64,000 nucleotides of DNA, from the NCBI GenBank assembly GCA_946894095.1, contig OX335651.1, forward strand, positions 10,686,501-10,750,500. Direction: 5' to 3'. The notes under the pieces were generated by a model. That model made no database searches and was not told the DNA's origin. It saw only the letters and a list, made by a program, of their open reading frames with translations. This stretch comes from Incurvaria masculella. Lineage: Eukaryota; Arthropoda; Insecta; Lepidoptera; Incurvariidae. Both the position numbers and the translations under genes were made by a program. Positions 1-10,340 of the stretch are shown in pieces; the first letter of the stretch is position 1; the number at the start of each line of letters is the position of its first letter.

Positions 1-267
1 TATTCCGTATTTAGGTAAAAAAAACCGGCCAAGTGCGAGTCGGACTCGCACACGAAGGGTTCCGTACCATCGTACAATATTTAACACAATTAAATCACGT
101 TTATTACGCTATTTGTTGTTATAGCGGCAAAATAAATACTAGACCGGGGTAGATACGGTTTGAGAAGCACATGAAATCCGAAATGATTTTTTTTTTCAGA
201 AATATATAATTTCATGTTCATATGCTTACATTAAGTTTGCAACATTTAGCGGGGCCCGGAAGATAGA

Positions 268-672
268 TGTTACGATCGGCGTCGCGTCGCGTCGTGCGGT
301 AGATTCTTGTGTCTTCTGACGTTATCGACAAGGCAACCAGCAAGCAGGATGCAGGCTTTCGGAGGGAGCTGCGTAGCGACCACTACTTATTTCGGCGTCT
401 ATCACACTATTACTCAATTAATCACTTTGAAATGAAAAACTGTTATCTCGTAATAAATGTGTATTGTTACCCTGGCGGGCTTTCGTCGGCGACTGGTGCG
501 CTCGCGGCATTCGGCCGCACCCTTTCCGCGCCCGCAACCCCCACCCGCTGTCTGCGCGGGTGGTGGCGACGTAGGCGAGAAGGGATGCACATAAACATCT
601 CACAATGCATATACAACTATATCTAAACATATCTATACAATGTACAGCTACAGCGAACAATATAGTTAGGCA
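268..672 (-). repeat. 3' LTR of the BEL/Pao element, 5' edge lost
   Basis: This direct repeat of the LTR at 3710-4145 ends at the ATAGA duplication. On the element strand it starts at TGCCTAAC, so the first roughly 30 bases seen in the 5' LTR, including the TGTT terminus, are missing. The internal sequence just before it reads TACGACGACA, which resembles part of the lost TGACGACA and points to a short deletion near the LTR start. No convincing polypurine tract is visible next to it. Confidence 0.88.
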
Positions 673-1029
673 TGTCGTCGTAGGCGGCGTACACTACTTT
701 CTGAGACGACAGCTTCCTCCGGTGTCAAATGCATTGTTTCCCCGGTCTGAACGGCAGTCCCTCCAGCTGGCAAGCGCGTAATTTGGTCGTGTGCCTGTTG
801 TCCGAGGTAGATGTGGTGCAGCATTTTCACTCACACTCTTACGGCATCGTGAGTGCGGGAGAAAGTACATATAACTGGGCGGCCATGCTTCGGTATAGCC
901 AGCCTTGAATTGCGCCTTCCTGTTTCTCTTGTAGGCGATATCGCAGTCCTCTGTCGCTGTCATGTTCTTGCGTCCTCGTAGGCGTCTAAGCACTTGCCGC
1001 TCCTTGCACATTCCTGGGATGTTGTTTCT
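673..1029 (-). other. 3' internal remnant of the BEL/Pao element
   Basis: This stretch lies between the gag-protease stop and the 3' LTR. It has an open frame of 105 codons (1011-694, minus) rich in Arg and Lys that does not resemble BEL integrase. It may be a specific 3' region of a non-autonomous element or out-of-frame debris left by loss of pol. Confidence 0.4.
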
Positions 1030-3684
1030 CTACTGTAGGCTGTTATTCTGGGTGTCTGTTCTCGTTTTCATCGTCTGTGGCGCGCGATCTCCTCTGATTT
1101 TCCGCGTCGTGTTGGAATAAATTCCAATTGGACCCGATTGGAAACCATCTCGAACGGGTTCATTTTCATCAATATCCATGCGTGCATGACATATATCCTC
1201 TCTCATCGGAGCTTCAGCCTCGCGGCAGCCGTGAAGTACCCAACCAAGATCAGTTTTGGTTGCTACCGGCTGCTTCTTGGGTCCGGTACGCATTTCTCGC
1301 GACATCAGAAGATTCCAATTATCCTGTCCAATTAGAATCTTGGGTCTGGCGTCTTGGCACAGAATATTTCTTCGGATGTCTTCCAGGTGCGTGCAGTCAT
1401 TTAGCACACGAGCGTCCACAGTCTGAGTTCCAAGACCAATCGTGTCGACTGTGCGGGCACCAGATAACTCATGCCACGTGTCCTCGTAGTGGCCGCGTAT
1501 CTTCACGTTCACTCGGCGCGACGCATCGGTGCCCGTATTTTCTCCTCCGATCCCGTGGAGTCGCAACGGTGTCTGGGGGCCTTCTGCCCCCACTTTTTCT
1601 GCGATCATGGACTCCACTAGAGATATAGTTGACCCGTCATCGAGAAGCGCATAAGTCTCGCACGTTCCGCGCGGTCCTTTCACCACAACCGGTGCGATTT
1701 TCAGGTAGGCGTATCTCGCCGTGTCGTGTGCGCAACATGAACTTATTATGGCTGCGTTTACATCGTTGACCTCGGGCGACGCGCTGTTTTCGTCGTCATT
1801 CAGCGCGTCTTCTTTTCGTTCATCGTGATGAAGTAGTCGGTGGTGCGGGCGTCTGCATCCCTGTACGCTGCAAGGTTTCGCGCGGCAGCTTCCCCAGCGG
1901 TGCTTCCCTTTCATGCACATGAAACACCACTTTCGATCTCTAATAAACTGCCATCGTTCGTCCACTGAACGCGCTCTAAATATTTCGCAATCAGGCAGTG
2001 CGTGTGGCTTCTCACATTCTTCGCATGTTGATGTCAATATGGAAGTGGCGTTCGCTCGGTAGGTAACTCTGGGCGCGGCACCGCCGCCGTGAGCGTGGGC
2101 ACCTCCGCCGCCGCGATAGGGTGCGGGTGCGAGCGGGGCGCGGGTTCTCGCCATCGCATGCGCGGCGGGCATATCTTGCTCGTACGATGTCGTCAGGAAC
2201 TTTGCTGCTTTATCTGCTTCGTGACAAAGGAAATCACTTAATATTTCCAGTTTATGCTGCCCGGAGTGCTCAAACTGAGTCGCGTAATCCATGTATCGCG
2301 CACGTAGCATCGGGGTGAGTCGACCGATCACGCCGGAAATTAACTGTGGATTGTCCGTATACGCGCTCTCGAAATGTCGGACGAGGCGCAGACAGTTGCG
2401 TACTTTACACGCGTACTCATCCAACATGCCATGCGCCCCGTTAGTCAGAGCCGGAAACTGAAGCACTTTCTTGATCACTATGTTAATTATGTCTTCCGGT
2501 CGTCCGTATAAACGTTGAAGGCACTCTATCACTTCTTCCGGGTCACCGCCGCAGGTAGAAAGGATTGCGTCAACTCTTTCTCTCGCATTTCCCGCAAGTG
2601 CAGCTCGCAGTCGTGACATGTTCTCTGCTGCACTGTAGGGATATGTAGCGTTCGTCTCTCAGTATGACGCCAAGAATGCGAGGAATTCCGACCGATCTCC
2701 CGAAAAGCGCTGCAAATCTCGGTGTCTCAGCGGCGCAGTAGTCGGTCGGTCGGCAAGTTTCTTCAGTTCTGCGGCGAGCAAGGAAATCGGGTCCAGCGGA
2801 ACCTGCCCCTGCCCTCCGTGTGCAGCGGTGTTATCTTGGGCGGGCGGCTCGGTGTCGGGGGCGGGCGCCGCCGGCGCGGAGGCGATGGCGCGCCTTACGA
2901 TGGCATCGGACGCAGCGCGGCTTGCAGCGGAGGCGGCCGGCGGGGCGAGGGGCGCGGAGGGTTCGCTCGGCGCCGGAATTCGACCCACAGCGCCTTTTGT
3001 TCTATGCGCCACATCTGGCAGCGCTCGAGATGCGACGCCGGGTACTGCGGCGGCCGGCTGCGGGGCGAGGGGTATGGGCGACTGACCATAAAAAAATGGT
3101 GCGACATCGTCTTTCTCTCTTCCCCTCGCCGAATCGGGTAGCGGTCGAGATGCGATGGCAGCGGCGGCGGGTGCGTCGATCCGCCAAGTGTTTGGCGGGA
3201 ACGATATCTCTGCCCCCGCTCCTCTCTCCGCCGCGGTGTCACCGGACATCTGTTGGGATGCGGCGTCATCTGCTTCGAGCCGCTCTTTTTCGCGGGCTAT
3301 CTCGATTCTCTGCTGCAACAGCGCCCTTGTTCTTCTCTGTTCAGCTTGCTCCGCTTTTCTCTCCATCTCTGCTAGCTCCAGCGAGGCCTGATATTCTGCT
3401 TCAAGGCGTCGAAGCCTCGCCGTAGAAGCATTTGAGCGGCGTGACGATGCAGCGACAGAACGTGTCAGCGTCGCTTGGTTCGTTGGTGTGTGCGTCGGTA
3501 CCACTGTAGCGACCGACGAGTTGAGCTGGTCGCACGGTGATACGGGGGCGCCGGCGGGTGTAGGGCCGCCGGCGGTAAGGTTGTCGGTGCGTCTGGTCGC
3601 AGCCATGCCAGAGTCGGTAGGCAGCGGCGGCGGCGGCTCCTCGGTTGCCGCTCTCGTCCTGCTTCGGGTCTCCCTTGTCGACAT
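1030..3684 (-). pseudogene. BEL/Pao gag-protease, one in-frame stop
   Basis: One reading frame of about 885 codons runs from ATG at 3684 to the stop at 1030 and is interrupted only by TGA at 2659-2661. The first part (341 residues) is rich in Ala, Pro, Ser and charged residues, with a Glu/Arg-rich probable coiled coil, and ends in the FSGDRSEF segment that opens the DUF1759 gag domain. After the stop the frame continues through the rest of that domain (LQRLYGRPEDII). Cys/His knuckle segments follow (residues about 199-263 of the second part, e.g. CFMCMKGKH and CSVQGCRRPHH). A DUF1758/A17 aspartic protease comes next, with LLDDGST at 325-331 and GWVLHG near the end. RT is absent downstream. 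The stop fits a CGA-to-TGA change; an alternative is programmed readthrough. Confidence 0.88.
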
Positions 3685-3690
3685 CGCAGA

Positions 3691-3708
3691 TCCGCGCTCG
3701 AAGGACCA
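3691..3708 (-). other. Primer-binding site of the BEL/Pao element
   Basis: One base after the 5' LTR the minus strand reads TGGTCCTTCGAGC, complementary to a tRNA 3' end finishing in CCA. TGGTCCTTCGAGC-type sites are common in insect BEL elements. The exact tRNA was not determined. Confidence 0.75.
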
Positions 3709-3709
3709 A

Positions 3710-4145
3710 TGTTACGATCGGCGTCGCGTCGCGTCGTGCGGTAGGTTCTTGTGTCTTCTGACGTTATCGACAAGGCAACCAGCAAGCAGAATGCAGGCTT
3801 TCGGAGGGAGCTGCGTAGCGGCCACTACTTACATCGGCGTCAATTACACTATTTACTCAAGTACTCATTTAGAAATGAAAAACTGTGTCTCGTAAATAAC
3901 TGTATAATGTTACCCTGGCGGGCTTTCGTCGGCGACTGGTGCGCTCGCGGCATTCGGCCGCACCCTTTCCGCGCCCGCAACCCCCACCCGCTGTCTGCGC
4001 GGGTGGTGGCGACGTAGGCGAGAAGGGATGCACATAAACATCTCACAATGCATATACAACTATATCTAAACATATCTATACAATGTACAGCTACAGCGAA
4101 CAATATAGTTAGGCATGCACTTATGAACTAAAGCTGTCGTCAACA
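3710..4145 (-). repeat. 5' LTR of the BEL/Pao element
   Basis: This 436-bp LTR begins TGTTGACGACAGC and ends CGTAACA on the minus strand. It matches 268-672: 3909-4117 is identical to 465-674, 3710-3826 differs at about three sites, and 3827-3908 is strongly diverged. Its first 30 or so bases (4116-4145) have no counterpart in the other LTR. Confidence 0.9.
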
Positions 4146-5309
4146 ATAGAAAAAAAATTAAAATGTATTTAAATATATATCTCTTAAACAAATATTTAGA
4201 AACGGTATTAAAAAATGTATATGTTAAGTCTTTTAAGGCGTAATGTAACTGTGAATTTGCAACAATTTTGTAATTACGGAAATGTATTTAAAAAAATGTT
4301 TTTAGTAAAAAAAATCTATGCCGCGAACCTAACTTGCTATTGCTATGTTTCTTTCTAGAATATGTAAAAGCAAATTAAATTCTTTAGAAACTATACAACG
4401 AACGATTTTATACGTATTTCGAATTTTTTGTTTAGCTTTTGTGTGAATGTAAACATTATAAATGAAAAAAAATGTGCTTCTAATATTTGCAACATTTTAC
4501 AAATTTCACAGAATATAGAGTTTGCGGTCAGTTTCCAATTTCAGAAAATAAAATAGAATTTTCATTATTATTATTACACATGATATTACAGATATTAAAA
4601 GTACAAAAAAATATTTTACACAGTTCCGTAAATAAGAAATTGTTGCAAATTCACAGTAATATTACACCTAAAATTAGCTAACATATAACATTTTTAAATA
4701 ACATTTCTAAATATTTGTTCAGAAGATATCATTTTTTAAACATATTTCATATTTTATTTCTATCTTCCGGACCCCCCAAAATGTTGCAAACTTAATGTAC
4801 ACACGTCCACATGAAATACTACGTTTATGAGAAAAAAAAATGCATTTCGGATTTAATGTTTTCCTAAGTGCTGATTTAAGGCTAAAGTTCCTGGAGTATA
4901 CACACTCTGTGAAAATTTCAGCTGTCTACCTATTACGGTTCATGAGATACAGCCTTGTGATAGACGGACGGACGGACGGACGGACGGACAGCGGAGGCTT
5001 AGTAATAGGGTTCCGTTTCTACTCTTTGGGTACGGAACCCTAAAAAGGAGTGAGGCATATACTTAAAGCATTTGCATGTTAGTTAAAACTTTCCCGGACG
5101 TGGTTGGTCACCAGAGAAGATTTTTAAATTACCAAACCTCATGAGCGGTCAATAATACGGTCAAGAGAGGCCAAAGCCCTGCAGTGGGTGGCACTAAGAT
5201 AAAAAAACTCAAAATTTAAAAAAAAAATCATGATATGCTTAAGTGATTTAGTGAATCAAACATTTCACATTTGGTAAATTTAGTAAGAGTTTGATAGGTT
5301 CTTGTATGT

Positions 5310-5405
5310 TTAGAGCGGCGTATGGCGTACACCAGGACTTAAAAACCGGCTGAGTGCTGCTTCACTCCATGTTTGAAGAACCCCTGGTTGTATTTTGAGT
5401 GCATT
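5310..5405 (-). mobile_element. LINE 3' end fragment (family L-A)
   Basis: The segment matches the opposite strand of the copies at 21580-21895 and 10085-10340. It shares the GTATGGCGTACACCAGGAC block and the CATGTTTGAAG...CCCTGGTTGTA block, which elsewhere encode a YNLGSFKH-type RT C-terminus. Degraded. The rest of 5047-5909 shows no recognisable gene. Confidence 0.6.
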
Positions 5406-5910
5406 AACTATGTATGAATGATACTCTAAGGTTAAGGAAACAACTTCAGAAAACCCACCGTATCGGTGATGTTTAGTTAGGTTGGGGTAGGTAGGCCCAT
5501 AACTGTGCCATTTAGCAATAGCCAGATGGCATAGTAATGGGCTCGTTACTTATTATGTGCCACTAGAAACATCATTCGGCAAAATGAGGTTGACACTAGT
5601 CAACCGATACCCTGAGACTTATTCTGTGCCCTAAGACTGATTATGTATTATTGGTACTTGGAAGCCTGAAATGGCACCCATGATGTTGCATATTTATAGT
5701 TTTTTTTAAGTAGCGTGATCGTGATTTTTCAGTAAGTAAAGAATAATTATTTATTAGGCAGTACAAAGTTTCAAAGAATATAGAATACTTTCATTTCATC
5801 GGCCTTTGGGAAAAATCGCATAATCAGTACAAATTCGTTAGTAATATCAAATAGAAAAATAATTTGCTCATTACCAGAACCAACATAATAGTAATATTGA
5901 ATACTTTATT

Positions 5911-6275
5911 AAGGAGTTCGTGGCTAAGGGGCGGATGGACGCATTCCATCCCAGAAGTCTGGGTTCAAATCTTCTCTCTCTCTCTTTATCTCAACTTTCT
6001 TTCTCTTTCTGACTTGGATAAAAGGATTTCGTTGCGAATGCGAGCTGTTCCATGGTACGGAATTCATGTAAAACTGTAGGTCCCATTCCCTTACTAGGTG
6101 AATTAGGGTTAGGCCCGCCCGGATAGTACAATCGCATTGGATGATAAGAAGGTCGAAGCGGAAATGAAATATTTTCCATATTTTCCATCAAGTTCGATGT
6201 AGCCATGCTCATTAAGGGAAGGTCCTGGCAGGGCATCCGATTTCTTCAGGAATGCGGTATGTTGGCCCATCCATT
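5911..6275 (+). mobile_element. SINE with tRNA-like head (family S1)
   Basis: The head has a good pol III A box (TGGCTAAGGGGCGG, about 5921) and B box (GGGTTCAAATC, about 5967), like a tRNA. A CT-rich stretch follows, then the body shared by all S1 copies: GCGAATGCGAGCTGTTCCATGG, CTGTAGGTCCC, CGCATTGGATGA, GTTCGATGTAGCCATGCTC and GGAAGGTCCTGGCA. The usual end (CCATCCATGTCCAGTCACAT) is shortened, and the copy runs directly into the MINE-2 copy at 6280. S1 occurs on both strands throughout the window, so it is a genuine dispersed SINE. Confidence 0.8.
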
Positions 6276-6279
6276 TAAA

Positions 6280-6545
6280 AAAAACCTGAAGGGTTCTGTA
6301 CCATCGTATAAGATTTAACACAAAAAAATCACGTTTTTCGTATGGGGCCCCCTTTAATTTTTAATATTTTTAAATTTTACCGATTTGTTGTTATGGCGGC
6401 AAAATATATACACTCTGTAAAACTTTCAGCTGCCTACCTATTACGGTTCATGAAATACAGGCCTGTGACAAACCGACGGACGGACGGACGGACGGACGGA
6501 CGGACGGACGGACGGACGGACCCTTTGGGTACCGCAAAAAGTTTC
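6280..6545 (+). repeat. MINE-2-like MITE, copy 2
   Basis: It contains AGGGTTCTGTACCATCGTA, GGGGCCCCCTTTAA, the GTTATGGCGGCAAAAT block, a long GGAC run (about 6473-6520) and a closing TTTGGGTACCGCAAAAA. The 3' end is shortened: the usual AGCGGAGGCTTAGTAATAGG segment is missing, leaving the microsatellite fused to the terminal repeat. Confidence 0.8.
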
Positions 6546-9054
6546 AAGTAGCGCGCTGGTCGCACAGACAAATGGCGCGATTTTATCAGGCTTAGGCCAA
6601 TTTGTTAGCCAAGAGCCACCACTCCCGAGAAATTCATCATTCGTGATACTAATGCATCGTTTATCTTCATGAGGGGAATGAAGCGTGGCTATTGGAAGAT
6701 GAAATCTCTTATGAATTTATTTTTCGCTCAATGTATTTACTTAAAGTGAAATATTATTTTATAGACGGCCACCCTTTTTACGAACAGATAATGTTGAAGA
6801 TTGGATCGCTTCCTTTGGTGTATTGTGTGTGTAGACGTAGAATAGTTACTTTCGTAGATGTAAATAAATAGGCGACAAATGATTGCAAGCAGCTTCGCTC
6901 GTAAAACTGTTGGATTCGATTTTTTGTGTGATGTTATTAAATTTTTATTGATTTTATAGAGGGAGTTAAAAGCAAAAAAACGCATTGAGCCAATGAATCT
7001 ATATATTTTTGTGTGTATCTGAATTATATTAGTTTTTTTATGGAAATGGACTTTGATGGCTATTTTGAGCACACCACATGGGAAATTGATGATATACAAG
7101 GAGCTTCCTTATACAGGATGTTTGGTGATTAGGTACATTCCTTCTAAGGACTCATTAAAGAGCTAATTTGCAACAAATTTTGCCCAGTGTATCAATCGTT
7201 TTGAGTTATTTAAGTTTTTTTTTAAATGTTCTGTATTATGATGAAAAAGTAATGATTGTTAAATAACTACTACACTCTGGGCATTTTATCAGCGATTTTA
7301 TAATAGCTGATGAATGAGAGACTACTTCAAAAAAATAAATGCTTTCAAAATATCCATTATCTCAGAAATAAATGTCGTAAATGGTAGTTTATTGAAAAAA
7401 AATTACAACATATATTTCAATATAAAAAAAGTAAGCCACGAGGCATACACATTATTGAAATAACTTCATTAATTACTTTTTTTCATTACTTTTGCATTGA
7501 TTATATTAAGTAAGGATTATAATATTATTATTATTGTGTATTAATGATAGCTACTTTAATATAAGTGAATACCATTATTAACAAGTACATATTCCTTACT
7601 TAGTAAGTGGTATGGTCGATCCTGTCCGGATCACCACATAAAATTAATGATGGTCTAAGAGGCAATGAAAATTAGCGATAGTTGATCTAGTTACTAATGT
7701 GAAAAGTTCCAGAGATATGCCATAATAAAATTTAATTTAAACAGGACATGAGGTGTATCTCGATGAGCCTTTGATCCTTCCTAAGCCGAAGAGTCCCACC
7801 TGAAAGAACGTCCGTATAGAAGCTTCACTTCAACTTATGCCGTCCAGTTATATCATAAACCGCTTGCGACCGCTTGGACATTGTTACCGTAGAACCAGCA
7901 GGAATGACATATCGAATGCCCCCCCGCCCCATTTGGAACAGTTCTGAATTCAAACATTAATTCTGCCACGGACATCTTTAGATCGGCTTGCTTACAATTA
8001 AAATATGTTTGTGCTTGTCTTATACATCAACTGTACCAAATTACCTCAAAGACTCGAGAGAATACCGGAAGTTTAATTAAAGCGCAGCAGCTTGAAGTGA
8101 CCTAATAGCTAAAGTTGTTAAATTAGTTCAACGGTCCCGTTACAATCTCAATAAGAACAGTTTGTGTAGAGGTGTGAAAAAACATTGTATTACAAACTAA
8201 TTAATTGTAAACATTTTGAGCATTTTAAGACGTTTATTGATACAATAAATATAAAATTATGTATGAAAGCTTGTATAATGAACTAAAATAATTAAATACA
8301 TACATAACGATGAATTATCATGTTAATCGTGCTTTGTTAGAAATGCTTTTCAATTGAAAGATGCTCCACAATCGTGTAACATATTAAATTCAATCATTCG
8401 CATCCACAGCCTTCGTTTAAAAGTTATGATGACACTTTGAAAAATTGTATGGACTTTCGAAGAATTCATTTTTTTTTATCGAAGAAATCGGGCTAAAGAT
8501 AAGAAACAAAGCATAGATTTTGTGTAGGACAGTCATTGAAAAGTTGAATAACCTTTGTAATGCATTATTCGTATTATCTTATCAAGAAAAAAAACTCATT
8601 TAAAGACAATATAATTACCTACGTTCAAATGACTTCTCTTCTCACGCGCTATCCCCGCAATAACGTAGATATTTTTTGTTTTAATTTTACGAAGCGAGCT
8701 GGGAGCCACTGCAGCGCCGTCGCACACACCACCTCACCGCCTGCGCTGCCTCTCCCCCTGCCCTGCTGCCACCGCCCCCTATAGCGCGCAACACGAGATG
8801 CAACGGTGCGGCCGCCCTAAGATTTAACATTCAGAGTCCGAACCTCTCCGAATGAACTACGTGTTTAGAATTCAGATCGGGCCTGTTTTCCGCTGCACTG
8901 CCTTTTAATACTACCTAGTCATAAATTGAGCTATATTAGTATGCAATCGGCTGAGTAGCTACGCAGAGTCCGGGCTCGTTATTTATTGAACAGCCCCGGC
9001 GAGAATTCAATTTATGAGCTCAAGATAGCCATTTAAAATTTCATTTAAATTGAC
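6546..9054. other. AT-rich stretch without recognised gene
   Basis: No coding region was recognised. It holds an old S1 SINE trace (7594-7675), an isolated CAGGATGTTTGGTGATTAG motif near 7115 that looks like a degraded transposon end, and a GC-rich patch at 8690-8815. ORFs here are short and compositionally random. Confidence 0.6.
7594..7675 (+). mobile_element. S1 SINE trace
   Basis: TTACTTAGTAAGTGGTATGG followed by a diverged CCGGATCACC and GGCAATGAAAATTAG keeps the order of S1 body motifs seen at 50330-50420. Very diverged. Confidence 0.35.
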
Positions 9055-9405
9055 CTGGTTTTTTTGTTGCTGGACATGGATAGATAATACCACTTCGACT
9101 ATGACATCCACCCGACACACCCCAAATCAATATAAGGATGGTCCTGTCCTGATTTTAGGTTATCCAACGACATCTACATACCAAAATAATAAAATATGAT
9201 TATACAAGTATTGTCATCATCATGTTTTGAAAATAATCTTTAAACGATTTTGGTCAGACATTGGGCGAATGCAGGCACCACTTACCTATATTGAACAAGA
9301 CGGAAAATACGGACCATTTTCATTGCCGCTTCGACTATCGTTTATTTAATGCGATGGTACCAATCCGGGCGGGACTAACACTATCACCTAGCAAGTATGT
9401 AAGTA
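9055..9405 (-). mobile_element. S1 SINE fragments, broken copy
   Basis: Two minus-strand pieces are visible. About 9070-9135 starts TGGACATGGATAGATAATACC (the S1 3' end), and 9255-9405 carries CATTGCCGCTTCGACTATCG, AATGCGATGGTACCAA and CGGGCGGGACTAAC. The sequence between them is diverged or inserted. The copy stops just before the TTAA element at 9418. Confidence 0.65.
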
Positions 9406-9417
9406 TCCCTGAGTTAA

Positions 9418-9949
9418 GGTGGCCCAACCCGGCGGGCCTAACTCATTCGCGGGCACGGTACAAAACCGTGCTGTTGCGCTCTGAGACCTTCTCTGTTTCA
9501 AAGAATAAGACAGGCTCCGTGATGAGGAAGATGCAACATGTCCACAAAATGGACAATGTATGATTTGGTAAGATTTACGAGAATTTTCATTTCAAAACGA
9601 CTTATAGCTAAAAGGAAACCACGACCGCTGTAGTAAAAAATCTAACAAAAACCAAATAGATCATAAATCTTGATTAAATAAGCTATGTCTGATGACTAAT
9701 CTTTTTACGATGTTCTTACTTTATCATTGTGTAATCCACCCCAAAGTTATTGTATGAAACGCGCGAAAAATTCGAACTTTCGGACCCTATAACTTAGAAA
9801 CCAAACACAATTTTACAATGCCAATGGTCATCAGACATCTAGTTCGATCAAATAAAGCGATTTTGAGCAAAATTTTGGATCTCTGACAAGAAATATGGGC
9901 GTGATCTTCTTTCCCCTTTTGTATGGGGAGATGAGCGGGATGGGTCACC
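9418..9949. mobile_element. TTAA-flanked MITE, family T1, copy 1
   Basis: The 532-bp element is flanked by TTAA on both sides (9414-9417 and 9950-9953). Its ends are imperfect inverted repeats, GGTGGCCCAACCC on the left and GGGATGGGTCACC on the right. A second copy at 59420-59961 is about 95% similar by eye over its whole length and also sits between TTAA sites. TTAA duplication is the hallmark of piggyBac-type transposases, but the usual CCY...GGG piggyBac termini are not seen, so the superfamily is provisional. No ORF of note. Confidence 0.82.
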
Positions 9950-10084
9950 TTAAGAGACCCGCCATCTCCGAAGGCATGTAGAGTCTTTCTCTGGGTTCTA
10001 TACTCGTCTCTACTATGGCGGATTCCTGTCGCAGATGCATAATGCTGTCTCTCCGTACCCTTTCTACAATCGCTCAGCGCGGAG

Positions 10085-10340
10085 CAGGCAGGGAATGCAC
10101 TTATTCACTGTCGACATTCCCAAAATAAGAAACAACCGATCGTTTAGATCCTTACTATCGATGGGTTCGTCAAACCAAAGTGCAACCTGGGGTCCTTCAA
10201 ACATGGTCTGAAGAAGCACCTGGCAGTCCGACATGGTTTTCATAGTCCCCGCAAAAGTTCGAAAGATCATAGGGGTCGTCGGGGGTCTTGTGGGTGGACC
10301 TGGCGTATGCCATATGCAGCGGTTTACATAAAAAAAAACA
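10085..10340 (+). mobile_element. LINE 3' end, family L-A
   Basis: The blocks TTATTCACTGTCGACATTCC, CAACCTGGGGTCCTTCAAAC and GAAGAAGCACCTGGC match the copies at 21580-21895 (+), 31530-31795 (-) and 10945-11215 (-). In the better copies these encode the tail of a non-LTR reverse transcriptase (FTVTIP..., YNLGSFKH). The fragment ends GCATATGCCATA-like plus TTTACATAAAAAAAAA, an A-rich tail. Frames are broken. Confidence 0.65.

Larger units (their letters stand above)
268..4145 (-). mobile_element. BEL/Pao-type LTR retrotransposon, pol missing
   Basis: The 3878-bp element has two LTRs, a primer-binding site, and a gag-protease frame on the minus strand. It is flanked by perfect 5-bp duplications ATAGA (263-267 and 4146-4150), a usual size for BEL/Pao. 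The ends are TGTT...AACA on the element strand. Removing it restores an uninterrupted left arm in the palindromic element around it, which confirms the boundaries. No reverse transcriptase, RNase H or integrase is readable in the roughly 3.0 kb of internal sequence, whereas autonomous BEL/Pao elements are normally 6 kb or more. It is therefore a deleted or non-autonomous derivative. Confidence 0.92.
139..4897. mobile_element. Palindromic fold-back DNA element inserted in MINE-2
   Basis: This insertion in MINE-2 is flanked by ATA on both sides (136-138 and 4898-4900). With the retrotransposon at 268-4145 removed it would be about 876 bp. Its left arm (139-267 continuing at 4151 to about 4300) is the inverted complement of its right arm (about 4605-4897). 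Matching blocks include ATTAAGTTTGCAACATTT with CCGGAAGATAG, CAAATATTTAGAAA, and ACTGTGAATTTGCAACAATT. Arms of about 280 bp around a 300-bp AT-rich centre and no ORF suggest a non-autonomous fold-back element or MITE. The superfamily is undetermined: the 3-bp duplication could also be read as TA. Confidence 0.75.
17..5046 (+). repeat. MINE-2-like MITE, copy 1, split by nested insertions
   Basis: The left part (about 17-138) has the GAGTCGGACTCGCAC palindrome, the AGGGTTCCGTA block and the GTTATAGCGGCAAAATAAATA stretch in order. The right part (4898-5046) resumes with CACACTCTGTGAAAATTTC, the GGAC microsatellite (about 4965-4988) and the closing TACGGAACCCTAAAAA. In the copy at 52640-52950 these two parts are directly joined, so 139-4897 is inserted sequence. 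The features match the published description of lepidopteran MINE-2 (subterminal AGGGTTCCGTA and TACGGAACCCT, a (GTCY)n microsatellite). The outer target duplication was not resolved because both ends lie in A runs. Confidence 0.85.

Noticed and set aside
418..660. Open frame in the LTR, repeated at 3849-4103
   Set aside because: It exists twice only because the LTR is duplicated; no known domain, and it lies in regulatory LTR sequence.
268..674. LTR boundaries of 268-672 and 3710-4115 taken from shared sequence only
   Set aside because: That choice leaves no target duplication. Extending the right LTR to 4145 gives TGTT...AACA ends and exact ATAGA duplications, so it was preferred.
1128..1628. 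166-codon plus-strand frame
   Set aside because: It is the antisense shadow of the gag-protease frame, which has clear domains.
2820..3425. 201-codon Arg-rich plus-strand frame
   Set aside because: Shadow of the GC-rich gag region; composition reflects codon complement, no domain.
4965..4988. GGAC tandem run as an independent satellite or CRISPR-like array
   Set aside because: It is the hitchhiking microsatellite found at the same place in all five MINE-2 copies.
5921..5980. Possible true tRNA gene
   Set aside because: A and B boxes are present but the sequence continues into the S1 SINE body and the acceptor stem does not pair; it is a SINE head.
6737..7099. 120-codon minus-strand frame
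   Set aside because: AT-rich chance frame (Lys/Ile/Asn-rich), no domain, no second copy.
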